This document shows, one piece after another, positions 14,884 to 23,415 of a DNA stretch of 64,000 nt. Numbering within the stretch: the stretch's first letter is position 1; every line of letters starts with the position of its first letter. The stretch is from NCBI GenBank assembly GCA_947365245.1, contig CANAWG010000002.1, positions 186,001-250,000 on the forward strand, given 5' to 3'. Below the pieces are notes generated by a model. It searched no databases and had not been told where the DNA came from. It saw only the letters and a program-made list of their open reading frames with translations. Source of the stretch: an uncultured Oscillibacter sp. GTDB lineage: Bacteria; Bacillota; Clostridia; Oscillospirales; Oscillospiraceae. Both the position numbers and the translations under genes were made by a program.

Positions 14884-16242
14884 GTGGGACAGAGGGATTT
14901 GACAAGGGGAGCCGTGTTCCCCACCATGTGCCTGTTCGCGCTGCCCATGATTCTGGGAAATCTCTTGCAGCAGTGCTACAACATCGTGGACTCCTGGGTG
15001 GTGGGACACTATGTCAGTTCCGCCGCTCTGGGGGCGGTGGGATCGGCCTTTGCCCTGATGACCTTTTTGACCTCGGTGCTGCTGGGGCTGTGTATGGGCA
15101 GCGGGGTGGTGTTCTCATTGTGCTTCGGCACCGGGGACCAAAAGCGGCTGGAGGAGGGCCTCCGGGCCTCCTGGGTGCTGACGGCGGCGATCACGGCCCT
15201 GCTCACCGCGGCGTCCCTGCTGGGGGTGGACGCCATTGTGGTCTGGATGCGCATCCCCGCGGAGATCACGGAGCTGACCCGGGACTACCTGGTGCTGGTG
15301 TTCTGGGGCATCCCGGCCATCGCCCTCTATAACTTCTTCGCCGCCTACCTCAGGGCCCTGGGCAACTCCGTGGCGCCGCTGGTGTTTCTGGGCGTCTCCA
15401 CGGCGCTGAACATCGCGCTGGACCTGCTGCTGGTGGCGGTCTATCCCTTTGGGACGGCGGGGGCCGCCGCCGCCACGGTCATCGCCCAGTATGTCTCGGG
15501 CCTTGGCATCGCCCTGTGCGCTCTGGCGCGGGACCGCCAGCTGCGGCAGGTGTTCCGCCGCCTCCGGATCAAACGCGCCAGCCTGCGGGAGATCGCCGGC
15601 TACTCCCTGCTCACCTGTGTGCAGCAGTCCGTGATGAACTTGGGGATTTTGATGGTCCAGGGGCTGGTGAACAGCTTCGGCACCGGGGTCATGGCGGCCT
15701 TTGCCGCCGGGGTGAAGATCGACGCCTTCGCCTATATGCCGGTGCAGGAGTACGGCAACGCCTTTTCCACCTTCATCGCCCAGAACATGGGGGCGAGAGA
15801 GCCGGAGCGCATCCGGCAGGGCGTCCGCTGCGGCGTGGGAACGGTGGTGGGCTACTGCGCCGCCGTGTCGCTGATATTGTGGTTCTTGGCGAGGCCGCTG
15901 ATTCTGATCTTCATCGACCCCGGCGAGACCGCCGTGGCGGCGGAGGGCGTCCGCTACCTCCACACCGTGGGGCCCTTCTACTGCGGCATCGGGTGCCTGT
16001 TTCTGCTCTACGGGCTGTACCGGGCCCTGGGCCGGCCCGCCGTCTCCGTGGTGCTGACGGTGATCTCCCTGGGCACCCGGGTGGCCCTGTCCTACTCGCT
16101 GGCTCCAATCCCGGAGATCGGCGTGGCGGGGATCTGGTGGTCCATTCCCATCGGCTGGGCCCTGGCGGATCTCACCGGCTTCCTCATCTATATGAAAAAC
16201 CGGGACCGCCTCATGCCCGCCGCGGGGCAGAGGGAGACTTGA
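14884..16242 (+). CDS. MATE-family multidrug efflux pump
   Basis: Multidrug and toxic compound extrusion pumps export cationic compounds using Na+ or H+ gradients. The 452-residue protein has the 12-helix MatE x2 pattern: LTRGAVFPTMCLFALPMILG, LLQQCYNIVDSWVVGHYV, LRALGNSVAPLVFLGVSTALN and, in the second half, GILMVQGLVNSFGTGVMAAFA. The GTG start at 14884 is preferred because GGGGAGGAGG lies 9 bases upstream; the track's ATG at 14812 adds a GC-driven extension. It follows the antiporter by 122 bases and has a strong terminator. A second MATE gene is at 45626. Confidence 0.93.
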   Translation: MGQRDLTRGAVFPTMCLFALPMILGNLLQQCYNIVDSWVVGHYVSSAALGAVGSAFALMTFLTSVLLGLCMGSGVVFSLCFGTGDQKRLEEGLRASWVLTAAITALLTAASLLGVDAIVVWMRIPAEITELTRDYLVLVFWGIPAIALYNFFAAYLRALGNSVAPLVFLGVSTALNIALDLLLVAVYPFGTAGAAAATVIAQYVSGLGIALCALARDRQLRQVFRRLRIKRASLREIAGYSLLTCVQQSVMNLGILMVQGLVNSFGTGVMAAFAAGVKIDAFAYMPVQEYGNAFSTFIAQNMGAREPERIRQGVRCGVGTVVGYCAAVSLILWFLARPLILIFIDPGETAVAAEGVRYLHTVGPFYCGIGCLFLLYGLYRALGRPAVSVVLTVISLGTRVALSYSLAPIPEIGVAGIWWSIPIGWALADLTGFLIYMKNRDRLMPAAGQRET

Positions 16243-16268
16243 AGAGGGCGCTTTGCGCCCTCTTTTTT
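16243..16268 (+). terminator. Terminator of the first MATE gene
   Basis: AGAGGGCGC-TTT-GCGCCCTCT followed by TTTTT directly after the stop codon. Confidence 0.92.
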
Positions 16269-16340
16269 TGTCCTCCCGGCGGGAAATTCTCCGGCGTTTG
16301 TGAAAACAGCCAAATTCCGGTGCGGATTTTTGTGAGCAAG

Positions 16341-16436
16341 TTTGATTAAATTAGATTGACTCTGATGAAGTTCCGTGATAGTATCCAGTTACAGTAAAGT
16401 TAATCAAACTTAATCATACAAAATCAATCCAAATCA
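16341..16436 (+). promoter_or_regulatory. fruA promoter flanked by 10-bp-phased operator repeats
   Basis: The promoter is TTGACT (16356-16361), 17 bases, TAGTAT (16379-16384). Upstream and overlapping it are three GAT(T/G) cores at exact 10-base spacing (16345, 16355, 16364 region: TTTGATTAAA, TTAGATTGAC, TCTGATGAAG). Downstream are four AATCA cores, again every 10 bases, in the opposite orientation (TAATCAAACT, TAATCATACA, AAATCAATCC, AAATCAGGAA). Arms TTTGATTAA and TTAATCAAA are exact inverted copies. The likely binder is the DeoR-type FruR at 19808. Confidence 0.75.
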
Positions 16437-16454
16437 GGAAAGGAAGCTGAGACC

Positions 16455-18380
16455 ATGCGCATCACCGATCTGCTGAACGCCGCCGGCATCCAGCTCCACG
16501 CCGCACCCGACAGCAAGGACTCCGCCATCGACCTGCTGGTCAGCCTTCAGGAGCGGGCGGGCCGCCTCACCGACAGGGAGCTGTACCGGACGGACATCCT
16601 GGCCCGGGAGGCCCTGAGCTCCACCGCCATCGGAAACGGCATTGCGGTGCCCCACGCCAAGAGCGCCGCTGTCAGGGAGGCGGGCCTCGCCGCCGTCACC
16701 GTCCCCGCCGGGGTGGACTACGACGCCCCCGACGGCCTGCCCTCCAGGCTCTTCTTTATGATCGCGGCCTCCCAGAGCGGCGGCGACGTCCACCTGGAGA
16801 TGCTCTCCCGGCTGATGGTCATGCTGATGGACGAGGACTTCTGCCAAAAGCTCCTGGACGCGGAGGACGTGGAGACCTTCCTCGGCCTGATCGACGCCCA
16901 GGAGCGGGCCAAGTATCCCGACGAGCCCGCCCCCGCCGCCGCGGAGGAGGACACCGGGAGGCTCCGGGTGCTGGCCATCACCGCCTGCCCCACGGGCATC
17001 GCCCACACCTACATGGCCGCCGAGGCCCTGGAGAAAAAGGGCCGGGAGCTGGGCTTCGGCGTCAAGGCGGAGACCCAGGGCTCCGGCGGTGCCAAGAACA
17101 TCCTGACCCGGGAGGAGATCGCCGGGTGCGACGGCATCATCATCGCCGCCGACAAGAACGTGGACCTGGCCCGGTTTGACGGCAAGCCCCTGCTGCGGGT
17201 CCCGGTGTCCGACGGCATCAACAAGCCCGAGGAACTGATCCGGAGGATCATCGACGGCCAGGCGCCCGTCTACCACCACCAGGGCGCGGCCGCGGAGGAG
17301 GATCTGGGGAACGAGAGCACGGGCCGCCGGCTCTACAAGCACCTGATGAACGGCGTGTCCCACATGCTGCCTTTCGTCATTGGCGGCGGCATCATCATGG
17401 CCCTCTCCTTCCTGCTGGACGGCGGCGCGGCGGGCACCTCCGCCTTTGGCTCGTCCTGGGTGCTGCCGGCGTTTTTCAACAAGGCGGGCAATATCGCCTT
17501 TGGCTTCATGGTGCCCATTCTGGCGGCGTTCATCGCCCAGTCCATCGCCGACCGGCCGGGCCTCATGGTGGGCTTTGTGGGCGGCTCCCTGGCCGCCACC
17601 GGCGCCACCTTTGCCTACTTCGCCGACCCCACCGTGCCCATCGTCCCCGCGGGCTTTTTGGGGGGCCTCCTGGCGGGCTTTGTGGGCGGATGGTTCATGA
17701 AGTGGCTGCGCAGGCTCTGTGACAAGCTGCCCGCCTCCCTGGAGGGATTGAAGCCCATTTTGATCTACCCCGTGGCGGGCCTGCTCTTCATCGGCGCGTT
17801 CATGTGCCTGGTAAACCCCCTGGTGGGCATGATTAACAACGCCCTCATCGCCGCGCTGAACTCCATGGGCGGAGCCTCCGCCGTGCTGCTGGGGGCGCTT
17901 GTGGCCGGGATGCAGGCCACCGACATGGGCGGGCCCATCAACAAGGCGGCCTACGTCTTCGGCACCGCCTCCATCGCCATGGCCGAGGGCGGCTTCTCCC
18001 CGGTGATGGCCGCCGTCATGGCGGGCGGCATGGTGCCCCCCATCGCCATCGCCCTGGCCACCATCTTCTTCAAGGACCGCTTTACCGCCCAGGAGCGCAA
18101 GTCCGGCCCGGTGAACTTCATCATGGGACTGTCCTTTATCACCGAGGGCGCCATCCCCTACGCCGCCTCCGACCCTCTCCACGTGATCCCCTCCTGCATC
18201 GTGGGCTCCGCCGTGGCGGGCGCGCTGTCCATGGCCTTTGGCTGCGCCTCCCCGGCGCCCCACGGCGGACTGTTCGTGTTCCCCGTGATGCAGAATCCTC
18301 TGGGCTACGCGGCCGCGCTGCTGATCGGCTCTGTGGCGGGCATGCTGATGCTGGGTCTGCTGAAAAAGAGGAAAGTGTGA
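16455..18380 (+). CDS. fruA: PTS fructose transporter, EIIABC fusion
   Basis: Imports fructose and phosphorylates it to fructose 1-phosphate, using phosphate from HPr. The 641-residue protein is ordered EIIA-EIIB-EIIC. EIIA (residues 1-150) has the active histidine in GIAVPHAKS (His67). EIIB (about 170-270) has ITACPTGIAHTYMAAE with Cys178. EIIC (about 295-640) is the membrane channel, for example HMLPFVIGGGIIMALSFLLD and SFITEGAIPYAASDPLHVIP. AGGAAAGGAAG precedes the ATG. The product is the substrate of FruK (20554). Here fruA is first, not last, in the fructose region. Confidence 0.97.
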   Translation: MRITDLLNAAGIQLHAAPDSKDSAIDLLVSLQERAGRLTDRELYRTDILAREALSSTAIGNGIAVPHAKSAAVREAGLAAVTVPAGVDYDAPDGLPSRLFFMIAASQSGGDVHLEMLSRLMVMLMDEDFCQKLLDAEDVETFLGLIDAQERAKYPDEPAPAAAEEDTGRLRVLAITACPTGIAHTYMAAEALEKKGRELGFGVKAETQGSGGAKNILTREEIAGCDGIIIAADKNVDLARFDGKPLLRVPVSDGINKPEELIRRIIDGQAPVYHHQGAAAEEDLGNESTGRRLYKHLMNGVSHMLPFVIGGGIIMALSFLLDGGAAGTSAFGSSWVLPAFFNKAGNIAFGFMVPILAAFIAQSIADRPGLMVGFVGGSLAATGATFAYFADPTVPIVPAGFLGGLLAGFVGGWFMKWLRRLCDKLPASLEGLKPILIYPVAGLLFIGAFMCLVNPLVGMINNALIAALNSMGGASAVLLGALVAGMQATDMGGPINKAAYVFGTASIAMAEGGFSPVMAAVMAGGMVPPIAIALATIFFKDRFTAQERKSGPVNFIMGLSFITEGAIPYAASDPLHVIPSCIVGSAVAGALSMAFGCASPAPHGGLFVFPVMQNPLGYAAALLIGSVAGMLMLGLLKKRKV

Positions 18381-18430
18381 TACAATCAAAGGGAAATCGT
18401 CCGGCAGGACGGGAAAGGCAGGTTTTGAGT

Positions 18431-19441
18431 ATGAGTGAAAACAGGCGTTTGCGCTGGGTGGTGCTGGGCACCGGCGTCATCGCCAACGAGATGGCCCAGG
18501 CCCTCCGGTCCATGGGCCGGACGCTGGACGCCGTGGGCAACCGCACCTATGAAAAGGCCGCCGCCTTCGGGGAGAAATACGGCGTCCCAAAGGTCTACGG
18601 CGACTATCACGAGATGTTCTCCGACCCGGACGTCGACGTCATCTACATCACCACCCCCCACAACACCCATATCGCCTTTTTGGAGCAGGCCCTCTCCCAG
18701 GGCAAGCATGTGCTGTGCGAGAAGTCCATCACCCTCAACAGCCAGGAGCTTGCCAGGGCGCGGAAGCTGGCGGAGGAGAACGGCGTCGTCCTGGCGGAGG
18801 CCATGACCATCTACCACATGCCCCTCTATCGCGAGCTCACCCGGCGGGTGCGGAGCGGTGAGCTGGGGCGGGTGAATCTCATCCAGCTGAACTTCGGCAG
18901 CTTCAAGGTCTACGACATGAAAAACCGCTTCTTCAGCCGCTCCCTGGCGGGGGGCGCCATGCTGGACATCGGCGTGTACGCGTTCTCTCTGGCGCGGCTG
19001 TTCCTGGAATCCAGCCCGGACCAGGTGAAGTCCTTTGTCCGCATGGCCCCCACCGGGGTGGACGAGAGCGCCGCCATCGCCATGGCCAACGCTCAGGGCC
19101 AGCTGGTCACCGCCGCCCTCTCCCTCCACTCCAAGCAGCCCAAGCGGGCGGTGATCTCCTGCGAGAGAGGGTACATTGAGATCATGGAGTACCCCCGGGC
19201 CGACGAGGCGGTCATCGTGGACGCAGAGACCGGGGCCCGGGAGACCGTCCGGGCCGGCAAAACCGCCGACGCCCTGCGCTACGAGCTGGAGGACATGGAG
19301 CGGGCCATTCTGGACGGCGGGGACATGAAGCTCTCCTGCACCGCCGATGTGATGGAGCTGATGACCGCCCTGCGCCGGGAGTGGGGCGTGGTCTACCCCG
19401 AGGAGGAGTGGGCGTCCCTGCTTGACTTTGCGCATCTGTGA
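18431..19441 (+). CDS. Gfo/Idh/MocA-family NAD(P)-dependent oxidoreductase
   Basis: The 336-residue protein has an N-terminal Rossmann fold (WVVLGTGVIANEMAQAL), the family's dinucleotide-side motif EKSITLNSQEL (usual EKP...), and a C-terminal alpha/beta domain with MLDIGVYAFSLARLFL. Members oxidise or epimerise sugars, inositols or related compounds; the substrate here is not evident. The ATG at 18431 is chosen over the track's GTG at 18377, which overlaps the fruA stop. It is 50 bases after fruA and probably co-transcribed, implying a link to sugar use. The left end of a MITE-like element begins at its stop codon. Confidence 0.88.
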   Translation: MSENRRLRWVVLGTGVIANEMAQALRSMGRTLDAVGNRTYEKAAAFGEKYGVPKVYGDYHEMFSDPDVDVIYITTPHNTHIAFLEQALSQGKHVLCEKSITLNSQELARARKLAEENGVVLAEAMTIYHMPLYRELTRRVRSGELGRVNLIQLNFGSFKVYDMKNRFFSRSLAGGAMLDIGVYAFSLARLFLESSPDQVKSFVRMAPTGVDESAAIAMANAQGQLVTAALSLHSKQPKRAVISCERGYIEIMEYPRADEAVIVDAETGARETVRAGKTADALRYELEDMERAILDGGDMKLSCTADVMELMTALRREWGVVYPEEEWASLLDFAHL

Positions 19442-19442
19442 T

Positions 19443-19777
19443 GATACCATTGACTGACAAGGGGGAACACGCCTGCCAGCGGCCAAAATAGGCGCTGGAC
19501 TGCGTTCTGCCCGCAGGGGGCACGCCGCAGCCCTAAGCGGCAAAGCCGCCAAGGGCTGCGCAGTCGGATTTGGCGGGCGTCAGCCCGCCTGCATCCTGCG
19601 GCCTTGCCAGCCCCCATTTTTGCTCGCTGGCAGGTCCTCCGGAGTTTTTCGGGAGCGAAAACGGACTCTGGCAAGGCAGACGAGGCAGCCGGGCTGGCGC
19701 CCGGCAACGAGACTAACGCCGCCAGCGTCCGTTTTAGCCCCGAAAAACCGTATTCCCCTTTGTCAATCAATGGTACC
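19443..19777. mobile_element. MITE-like element with 25-bp terminal inverted repeats
   Basis: The left end GATACCATTGACTGACAAGG and the inverted right end GGTACCATTGATTGACAAAG match at 22 of 25 bases. Inside is a second inverted pair (TTTTTCGGGAGCGAAAACGG at 19636 and TCCGTTTTAGCCCCGAAAAA at 19728) plus further hairpins. No transposase-like ORF fits within 335 bases, so it would be non-autonomous. It lies exactly between the oxidoreductase stop codon and the fruR start region. Confidence 0.7.
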
Positions 19778-19807
19778 ATGGTAAAAAAACACAGGGGGCG
19801 TTTTCGT

Positions 19808-20551
19808 ATGTTGGCAGAGCAGAGGATGGAGGCGATCCTGGCGGAGCTGGAGCGGGAGCAGGCGGTGAGCGTGGCGCAGCTGTGCGCGGCCACCGGGGCC
19901 TCCGGGGCCACCATCCGGCGGGATCTGAACGAGCTGGCCCGCCGGGGCAAGCTGAACAAGGTCTACGGCGGGGCCATGTCCCTCCGGGAGGAGTTCCGGG
20001 GGGAGGAGCCGGACATGGAGGCCAAGCGGGAGCTCCGCACCCAGGAGAAGGTCCGCATCGCCCGGTACGCCGCCGGTCTCATTCAGGACGGGGACGTGGT
20101 GTTCCTGGACGCCGGGTCCACGGTGATGCACATGGTGGACTACATCCAGGCCTCCGGGGCCACCTTTGTCACCAACAGCGTCGAGTGCGTTCAGCGGCTG
20201 CCCCTGCGGGGTCTGCGGACCTACGTGCTGGGGGGCGTCATCAAGCCGGGCACTCTGGCGGTCATCGGCGGCGAGGCCATGGAGGCGCTGAAAAACTACA
20301 ACTTCACCAAGGCGTTCCTGGGCATCAACGGCATCACGGTCCGCCAGGGCTTCACCACCCCGGACCGGGAGGAGGCCATGGTCAAGGCCCTGGCGGCCGC
20401 CCGGGCCCGGGAGACCTGGGTGCTGGCGGACTCCAGCAAGTTCGGCGCCGTCACCGCCGCCGCCGTGCTGCCGTTGGAGGGGGCCCGGATCATCACCGAC
20501 CGCCTGGAGGACCGCCGCTATCTGGAATACACGGAGATCAAGGAGGTTTAA
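19808..20551 (+). CDS. fruR: DeoR-family regulator of fructose genes
   Basis: DeoR-type repressors of this class respond to phosphorylated sugars, here probably fructose 1-phosphate. The 247-residue protein has an N-terminal winged helix (QRMEAILAELEREQAVSVAQ, then GASGATIRRDLNELARRGKL) and a C-terminal sugar-phosphate sensor domain with DVVFLDAGSTVMHMV and ETWVLADSSKFG. The ATG at 19808 follows AGGGGG; the upstream ATG at 19778 would begin inside the MITE end. It is 2 bases from fruK. The phased repeats before fruA are its most likely operator. Confidence 0.92.
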   Translation: MLAEQRMEAILAELEREQAVSVAQLCAATGASGATIRRDLNELARRGKLNKVYGGAMSLREEFRGEEPDMEAKRELRTQEKVRIARYAAGLIQDGDVVFLDAGSTVMHMVDYIQASGATFVTNSVECVQRLPLRGLRTYVLGGVIKPGTLAVIGGEAMEALKNYNFTKAFLGINGITVRQGFTTPDREEAMVKALAAARARETWVLADSSKFGAVTAAAVLPLEGARIITDRLEDRRYLEYTEIKEV

Positions 20552-20553
20552 CG

Positions 20554-21456
20554 ATGGTTTACACCGTCACTTTTAACCCCGCGCTGGACTACATCGTGCG
20601 CGTGCGCGACTTCCGGATCGGGGAGACCAACCGCACCGAGAGCGACGAGCTCCAGTGGGGCGGCAAGGGCATCAACGTGTCCACGGTCCTGGGCAATCTG
20701 GGAGTGGAGAGCGTGGCCCTGGGCTTCCTGGCGGGCTTTACGGGCCGGGCGCTGGACCAGGGCCTGCGGAACACGGGCGTCCGCACCGACTTCATCTGGC
20801 TGGAGGAGGGGCTGACCCGGGTCAACGTGAAGATCAAGGCGGAGCAGGAGACGGAGATCAACGGCGCCGGGCCCGCCATCCCCGCCGCCGCACTGGAGGA
20901 GCTGTTCGCCAGGCTGGACCGCCTCCGCTCCGGGGACGTGCTGGTGCTGGCGGGGTCCATTCCCGCCTCCCTCCCCAGCGACGTCTACCAGAGAATCCTG
21001 GCCCGCCTGGCGGACCGGGAGATCCTCACCGCGGTGGACGCCACCGGCGCGCTGCTGCGGGCCGTGCTGCCCTACCGGCCTTTCCTCATCAAGCCCAACC
21101 GGGCGGAGCTGGGGGAGCTCTTCGGGAAGACGCTGAACAGCGACAGGGAGATCCAGGACTGCGCCCGCCGCCTCCAGGAGGAGGGGGCCCAGAACGTGCT
21201 GGTGTCCATGGCGGGGGACGGCTCGCTGCTGCTGGACGAGACGGGGGCCGTCCACCGTCTGGGTGTTCCAAGGGGCACGGTACGCAACTCCGTGGGCGCG
21301 GGGGACTCCATGGTGGCCGGCTTCCTGGCGGGCTGGCTGGAGCGGGGGGACTACGCGTGGGCCCACCGCCTGGGAACCGCCGCCGGCGCGGCCACGGCAT
21401 TTTCCCAGGGGCTGGCCGAAAGGGACCGGGTCCGGGAGCTGCTGGAGGCCTTTTGA
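20554..21456 (+). CDS. fruK: 1-phosphofructokinase
   Basis: Phosphorylates fructose 1-phosphate to fructose 1,6-bisphosphate, completing the FruA pathway. The 300-residue PfkB-family protein starts MVYTVTFNPALDYIVRV, has WGGKGINVSTVLGNLG as the substrate-binding motif and NSVGAGDSMVAGFLAGWLE with the catalytic aspartate and anion hole. AAGGAGG lies 8 bases before the ATG and overlaps the end of fruR, so the two genes are translationally close. A terminator follows. Confidence 0.96.
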   Translation: MVYTVTFNPALDYIVRVRDFRIGETNRTESDELQWGGKGINVSTVLGNLGVESVALGFLAGFTGRALDQGLRNTGVRTDFIWLEEGLTRVNVKIKAEQETEINGAGPAIPAAALEELFARLDRLRSGDVLVLAGSIPASLPSDVYQRILARLADREILTAVDATGALLRAVLPYRPFLIKPNRAELGELFGKTLNSDREIQDCARRLQEEGAQNVLVSMAGDGSLLLDETGAVHRLGVPRGTVRNSVGAGDSMVAGFLAGWLERGDYAWAHRLGTAAGAATAFSQGLAERDRVRELLEAF

Positions 21457-21465
21457 GAAAAGGAA

Positions 21466-21496
21466 AAGAGGCACGGCGGAAGCCGTGCCTCTTTCT
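21466..21496 (+). terminator. Terminator of fruRK, possibly bidirectional
   Basis: AGAGGCACGGC-GGA-GCCGTGCCTCT with TTTC on the right and AAAA on the left; mgtE converges on it from the other side. Confidence 0.85.
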
Positions 21497-21511
21497 GTGT
21501 TTGCCGCCGCA

Positions 21512-22897
21512 TCACAGTCCCAGCACTGCCGAGGCGATCTGGAAGTAGATCAGCAGGGAGATGGCGTCCACAATGGTGGTGATGAAAGGGGAGGCCATCA
21601 CCGCCGGGTCGAAGCCGATCTTCTTGGCCAGCAGGGGCAGGGAACAGCCCACCAGCTTGGCGCACAGGACGGTGCAGACCATGGTGCAGCAGATGACCGC
21701 CGCCACAGGGACCGTCACCATGGCGTTGTGGAACAGCATCCGGTCCACCAGCATCAGCTTGACGAAGTTGGCGGCCGCCAATGTGCAGCCGCACACCGCC
21801 GCCACCCGAATCTCTTTCCAGATGACCCGGAAGATGTCGGAAAACTCGATCTCCCCCAGGGAGAGGCCGCGGATCACTGTGACGCTGGCCTGGGAGCCGC
21901 AGTTGCCGCCGGTGTCCATCAGCATGGGGATATAGGCGGTCAGGACGGTGGCCGCCGCCAGGGCGCTTTCGAAGCTGGAGATGATCTGCCCGGTAAAGGT
22001 GGCGGAGATCATCAGCAGCAGCAGCCAGGGGATGCGCGCCTTATAGGTCTCAAAGGTGCTGGTCTTCAGATAGGGCTTGTCCGAGGGGAGGATGGCCGCC
22101 ATCTTCTCCATATCCTCGGTGACCTCCTCCTGGAGGACGTCCATGGCGTCGTCTACGGTGACGATGCCCACCAGCCGGTTCTCCGTGTCCACCACCGGCA
22201 GGGCCAGGAAGTCATACTTGCTCAGGGAGCGGGCGGTGGTCTCCTGGTCGTCCAGGGTCTGAACGGCGATGAAGTTCCGCTCCATGATGTCGCCGATGAC
22301 GTCGTCCTCCTCCGCCAGCAGCAGCGTGCGGATGGAGAGCAGGCCGATGAGGTGCCGCTCGTCGTCGATGACGTAGGAGACGTTGATGGTCTCCTTGTCC
22401 GGGCCGGTGCGGCGGATGCGCTTTAACGCGTCCTCCACCGTCATGGTCTCCTGCAGGTCCACGAACTCCGTGGTCATGATGCTGCCGGTGGAGTCCTCCG
22501 GGTATTTCAGGATCTCGTTGATGCTCTTGCGGGTCTCCGGGTCGGCGTGCTGCAAAATGCGCTTCACCACCCCCGCCGGCATCTCCTCCACGATGTCCAC
22601 GGCGTCGTCCAGGTACAGCTCGTCCAGCACCTCTTTCAGCTCCGTGTTGGAGAAGCCCCGGATCAAAGCCTCCTGCTCGTCGCTGTCCAGCTCCACGAAC
22701 ACCTCCGCCGCCAGCTCCTTGGGCAGCAGACGGAAAATCAGATGGGGCGCTTTTTCATCCAGCTCTTCAAAAAGCAGCGCGATGTCCGCCGCCTCCAGGG
22801 GCAGCAGGAGGTCCCGCAGCTCCGCGTATCGCTTTCGGGACACCAGATCTTCCACTTGCTCCGCCAGCGCTTCCCATTGGTTCTCAGACTCAAACAT
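21512..22897 (-). CDS. mgtE: Magnesium transporter MgtE
   Basis: MgtE is a Mg2+-gated channel for magnesium uptake. The 461-residue protein has the N domain (superhelical, residues 1-130), a tandem CBS domain (about 135-255; YPEDSTGSIMTTEFVDLQ opens it), a connecting helix and five membrane helices (KARIPWLLLLMISATFTG; MLMDTGGNCGSQASVTVIRG is the selectivity region). The start at 22897 follows AAAGGAGGTTG; the track's extra 19 residues are upstream of that site. It is controlled by an M-box riboswitch in its leader. Confidence 0.97.
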   Translation of the reverse strand: MFESENQWEALAEQVEDLVSRKRYAELRDLLLPLEAADIALLFEELDEKAPHLIFRLLPKELAAEVFVELDSDEQEALIRGFSNTELKEVLDELYLDDAVDIVEEMPAGVVKRILQHADPETRKSINEILKYPEDSTGSIMTTEFVDLQETMTVEDALKRIRRTGPDKETINVSYVIDDERHLIGLLSIRTLLLAEEDDVIGDIMERNFIAVQTLDDQETTARSLSKYDFLALPVVDTENRLVGIVTVDDAMDVLQEEVTEDMEKMAAILPSDKPYLKTSTFETYKARIPWLLLLMISATFTGQIISSFESALAAATVLTAYIPMLMDTGGNCGSQASVTVIRGLSLGEIEFSDIFRVIWKEIRVAAVCGCTLAAANFVKLMLVDRMLFHNAMVTVPVAAVICCTMVCTVLCAKLVGCSLPLLAKKIGFDPAVMASPFITTIVDAISLLIYFQIASAVLGL

Positions 22898-22952
22898 GCC
22901 GCGCAACCTCCTTTCCAATATCTGCTTCCCCGCCGCCCGCGGAAAAGGCGGC

Positions 22953-23175
22953 AAAAAATCTCCAATCGTGCCGGGACGGTACGACTGGAGACGCCTACGC
23001 TGCCGGGAGAGCGGCTCCGCGCCCTCCCCAACCGTTCAAGCTTTAGCCTCACAAGGCGATGAAATCGCGTTAGATGATACCTTCGTGTTCGATATCGCCT
23101 GTTCAAACCCTCTCATGATGTCTCCATCACTCCGCGGCAGCGACCCGTATCCTTGTGGTAGCCTTACCTACCGGA
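22953..23175 (-). promoter_or_regulatory. M-box (ykoK) magnesium riboswitch with terminator
   Basis: On the minus strand the mgtE leader opens AGGTAAGGCT and continues GGATACGGGTCGCTGCC, matching the M-box core AGGTGAGGCTCC...GGATACGGGCCGCTGCC. It ends in CTCCAGTCGT / ACGATTGGAG followed by TTTTTT (22953-22990), a terminator expression platform. High Mg2+ would be expected to end transcription before mgtE. Recognition is from consensus memory; a covariance-model search would confirm it. Confidence 0.9.
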
Positions 23176-23200
23176 CAGTATGCACTTTTTCTACTATCTT

Positions 23201-23229
23201 ATAATATGCCTCATTGGACCACTTGTCAA
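23201..23229 (-). promoter_or_regulatory. Promoter of the M-box-mgtE transcript
   Basis: On the minus strand TTGACA, 17 bases and TATTAT. Confidence 0.9.
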
Positions 23230-23309
23230 CCCGCCATGCGGGAATCCGCGGGAATTTTCCGGAGGTTTGGAGGCGGAAATATCCCGCCCCGGGCCGGAAA
23301 ATCTTTTTC

Positions 23310-23337
23310 TTGACATTTGCCGCCAGTCCTGTATAAT
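23310..23337 (+). promoter_or_regulatory. Promoter of rpsF-ssb-rpsR
   Basis: TTGACA, 16 bases and TATAAT, nearly full consensus, 78 bases before the rpsF start. Confidence 0.92.
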
Positions 23338-23343
23338 AATAGG

Positions 23344-23395
23344 GCTTGCATAATGCAGGCATATCCTTGCTCCCGCCTTTGAGCGGGGGCCATTT
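23344..23395 (+). promoter_or_regulatory. rpsF leader hairpins, candidate S6:S18 autoregulatory site
   Basis: Two hairpins lie between promoter and start codon: GCTTGC-ATAAT-GCAGGC and GCTCCCGC-CTTTGA-GCGGGGGC. An S6:S18-binding leader at rpsF is established in several phyla; whether this RNA has the required bulge was not established. Confidence 0.45.
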
Positions 23396-23415
23396 GTCCA
23401 AAAGGAGGTGCAAAC

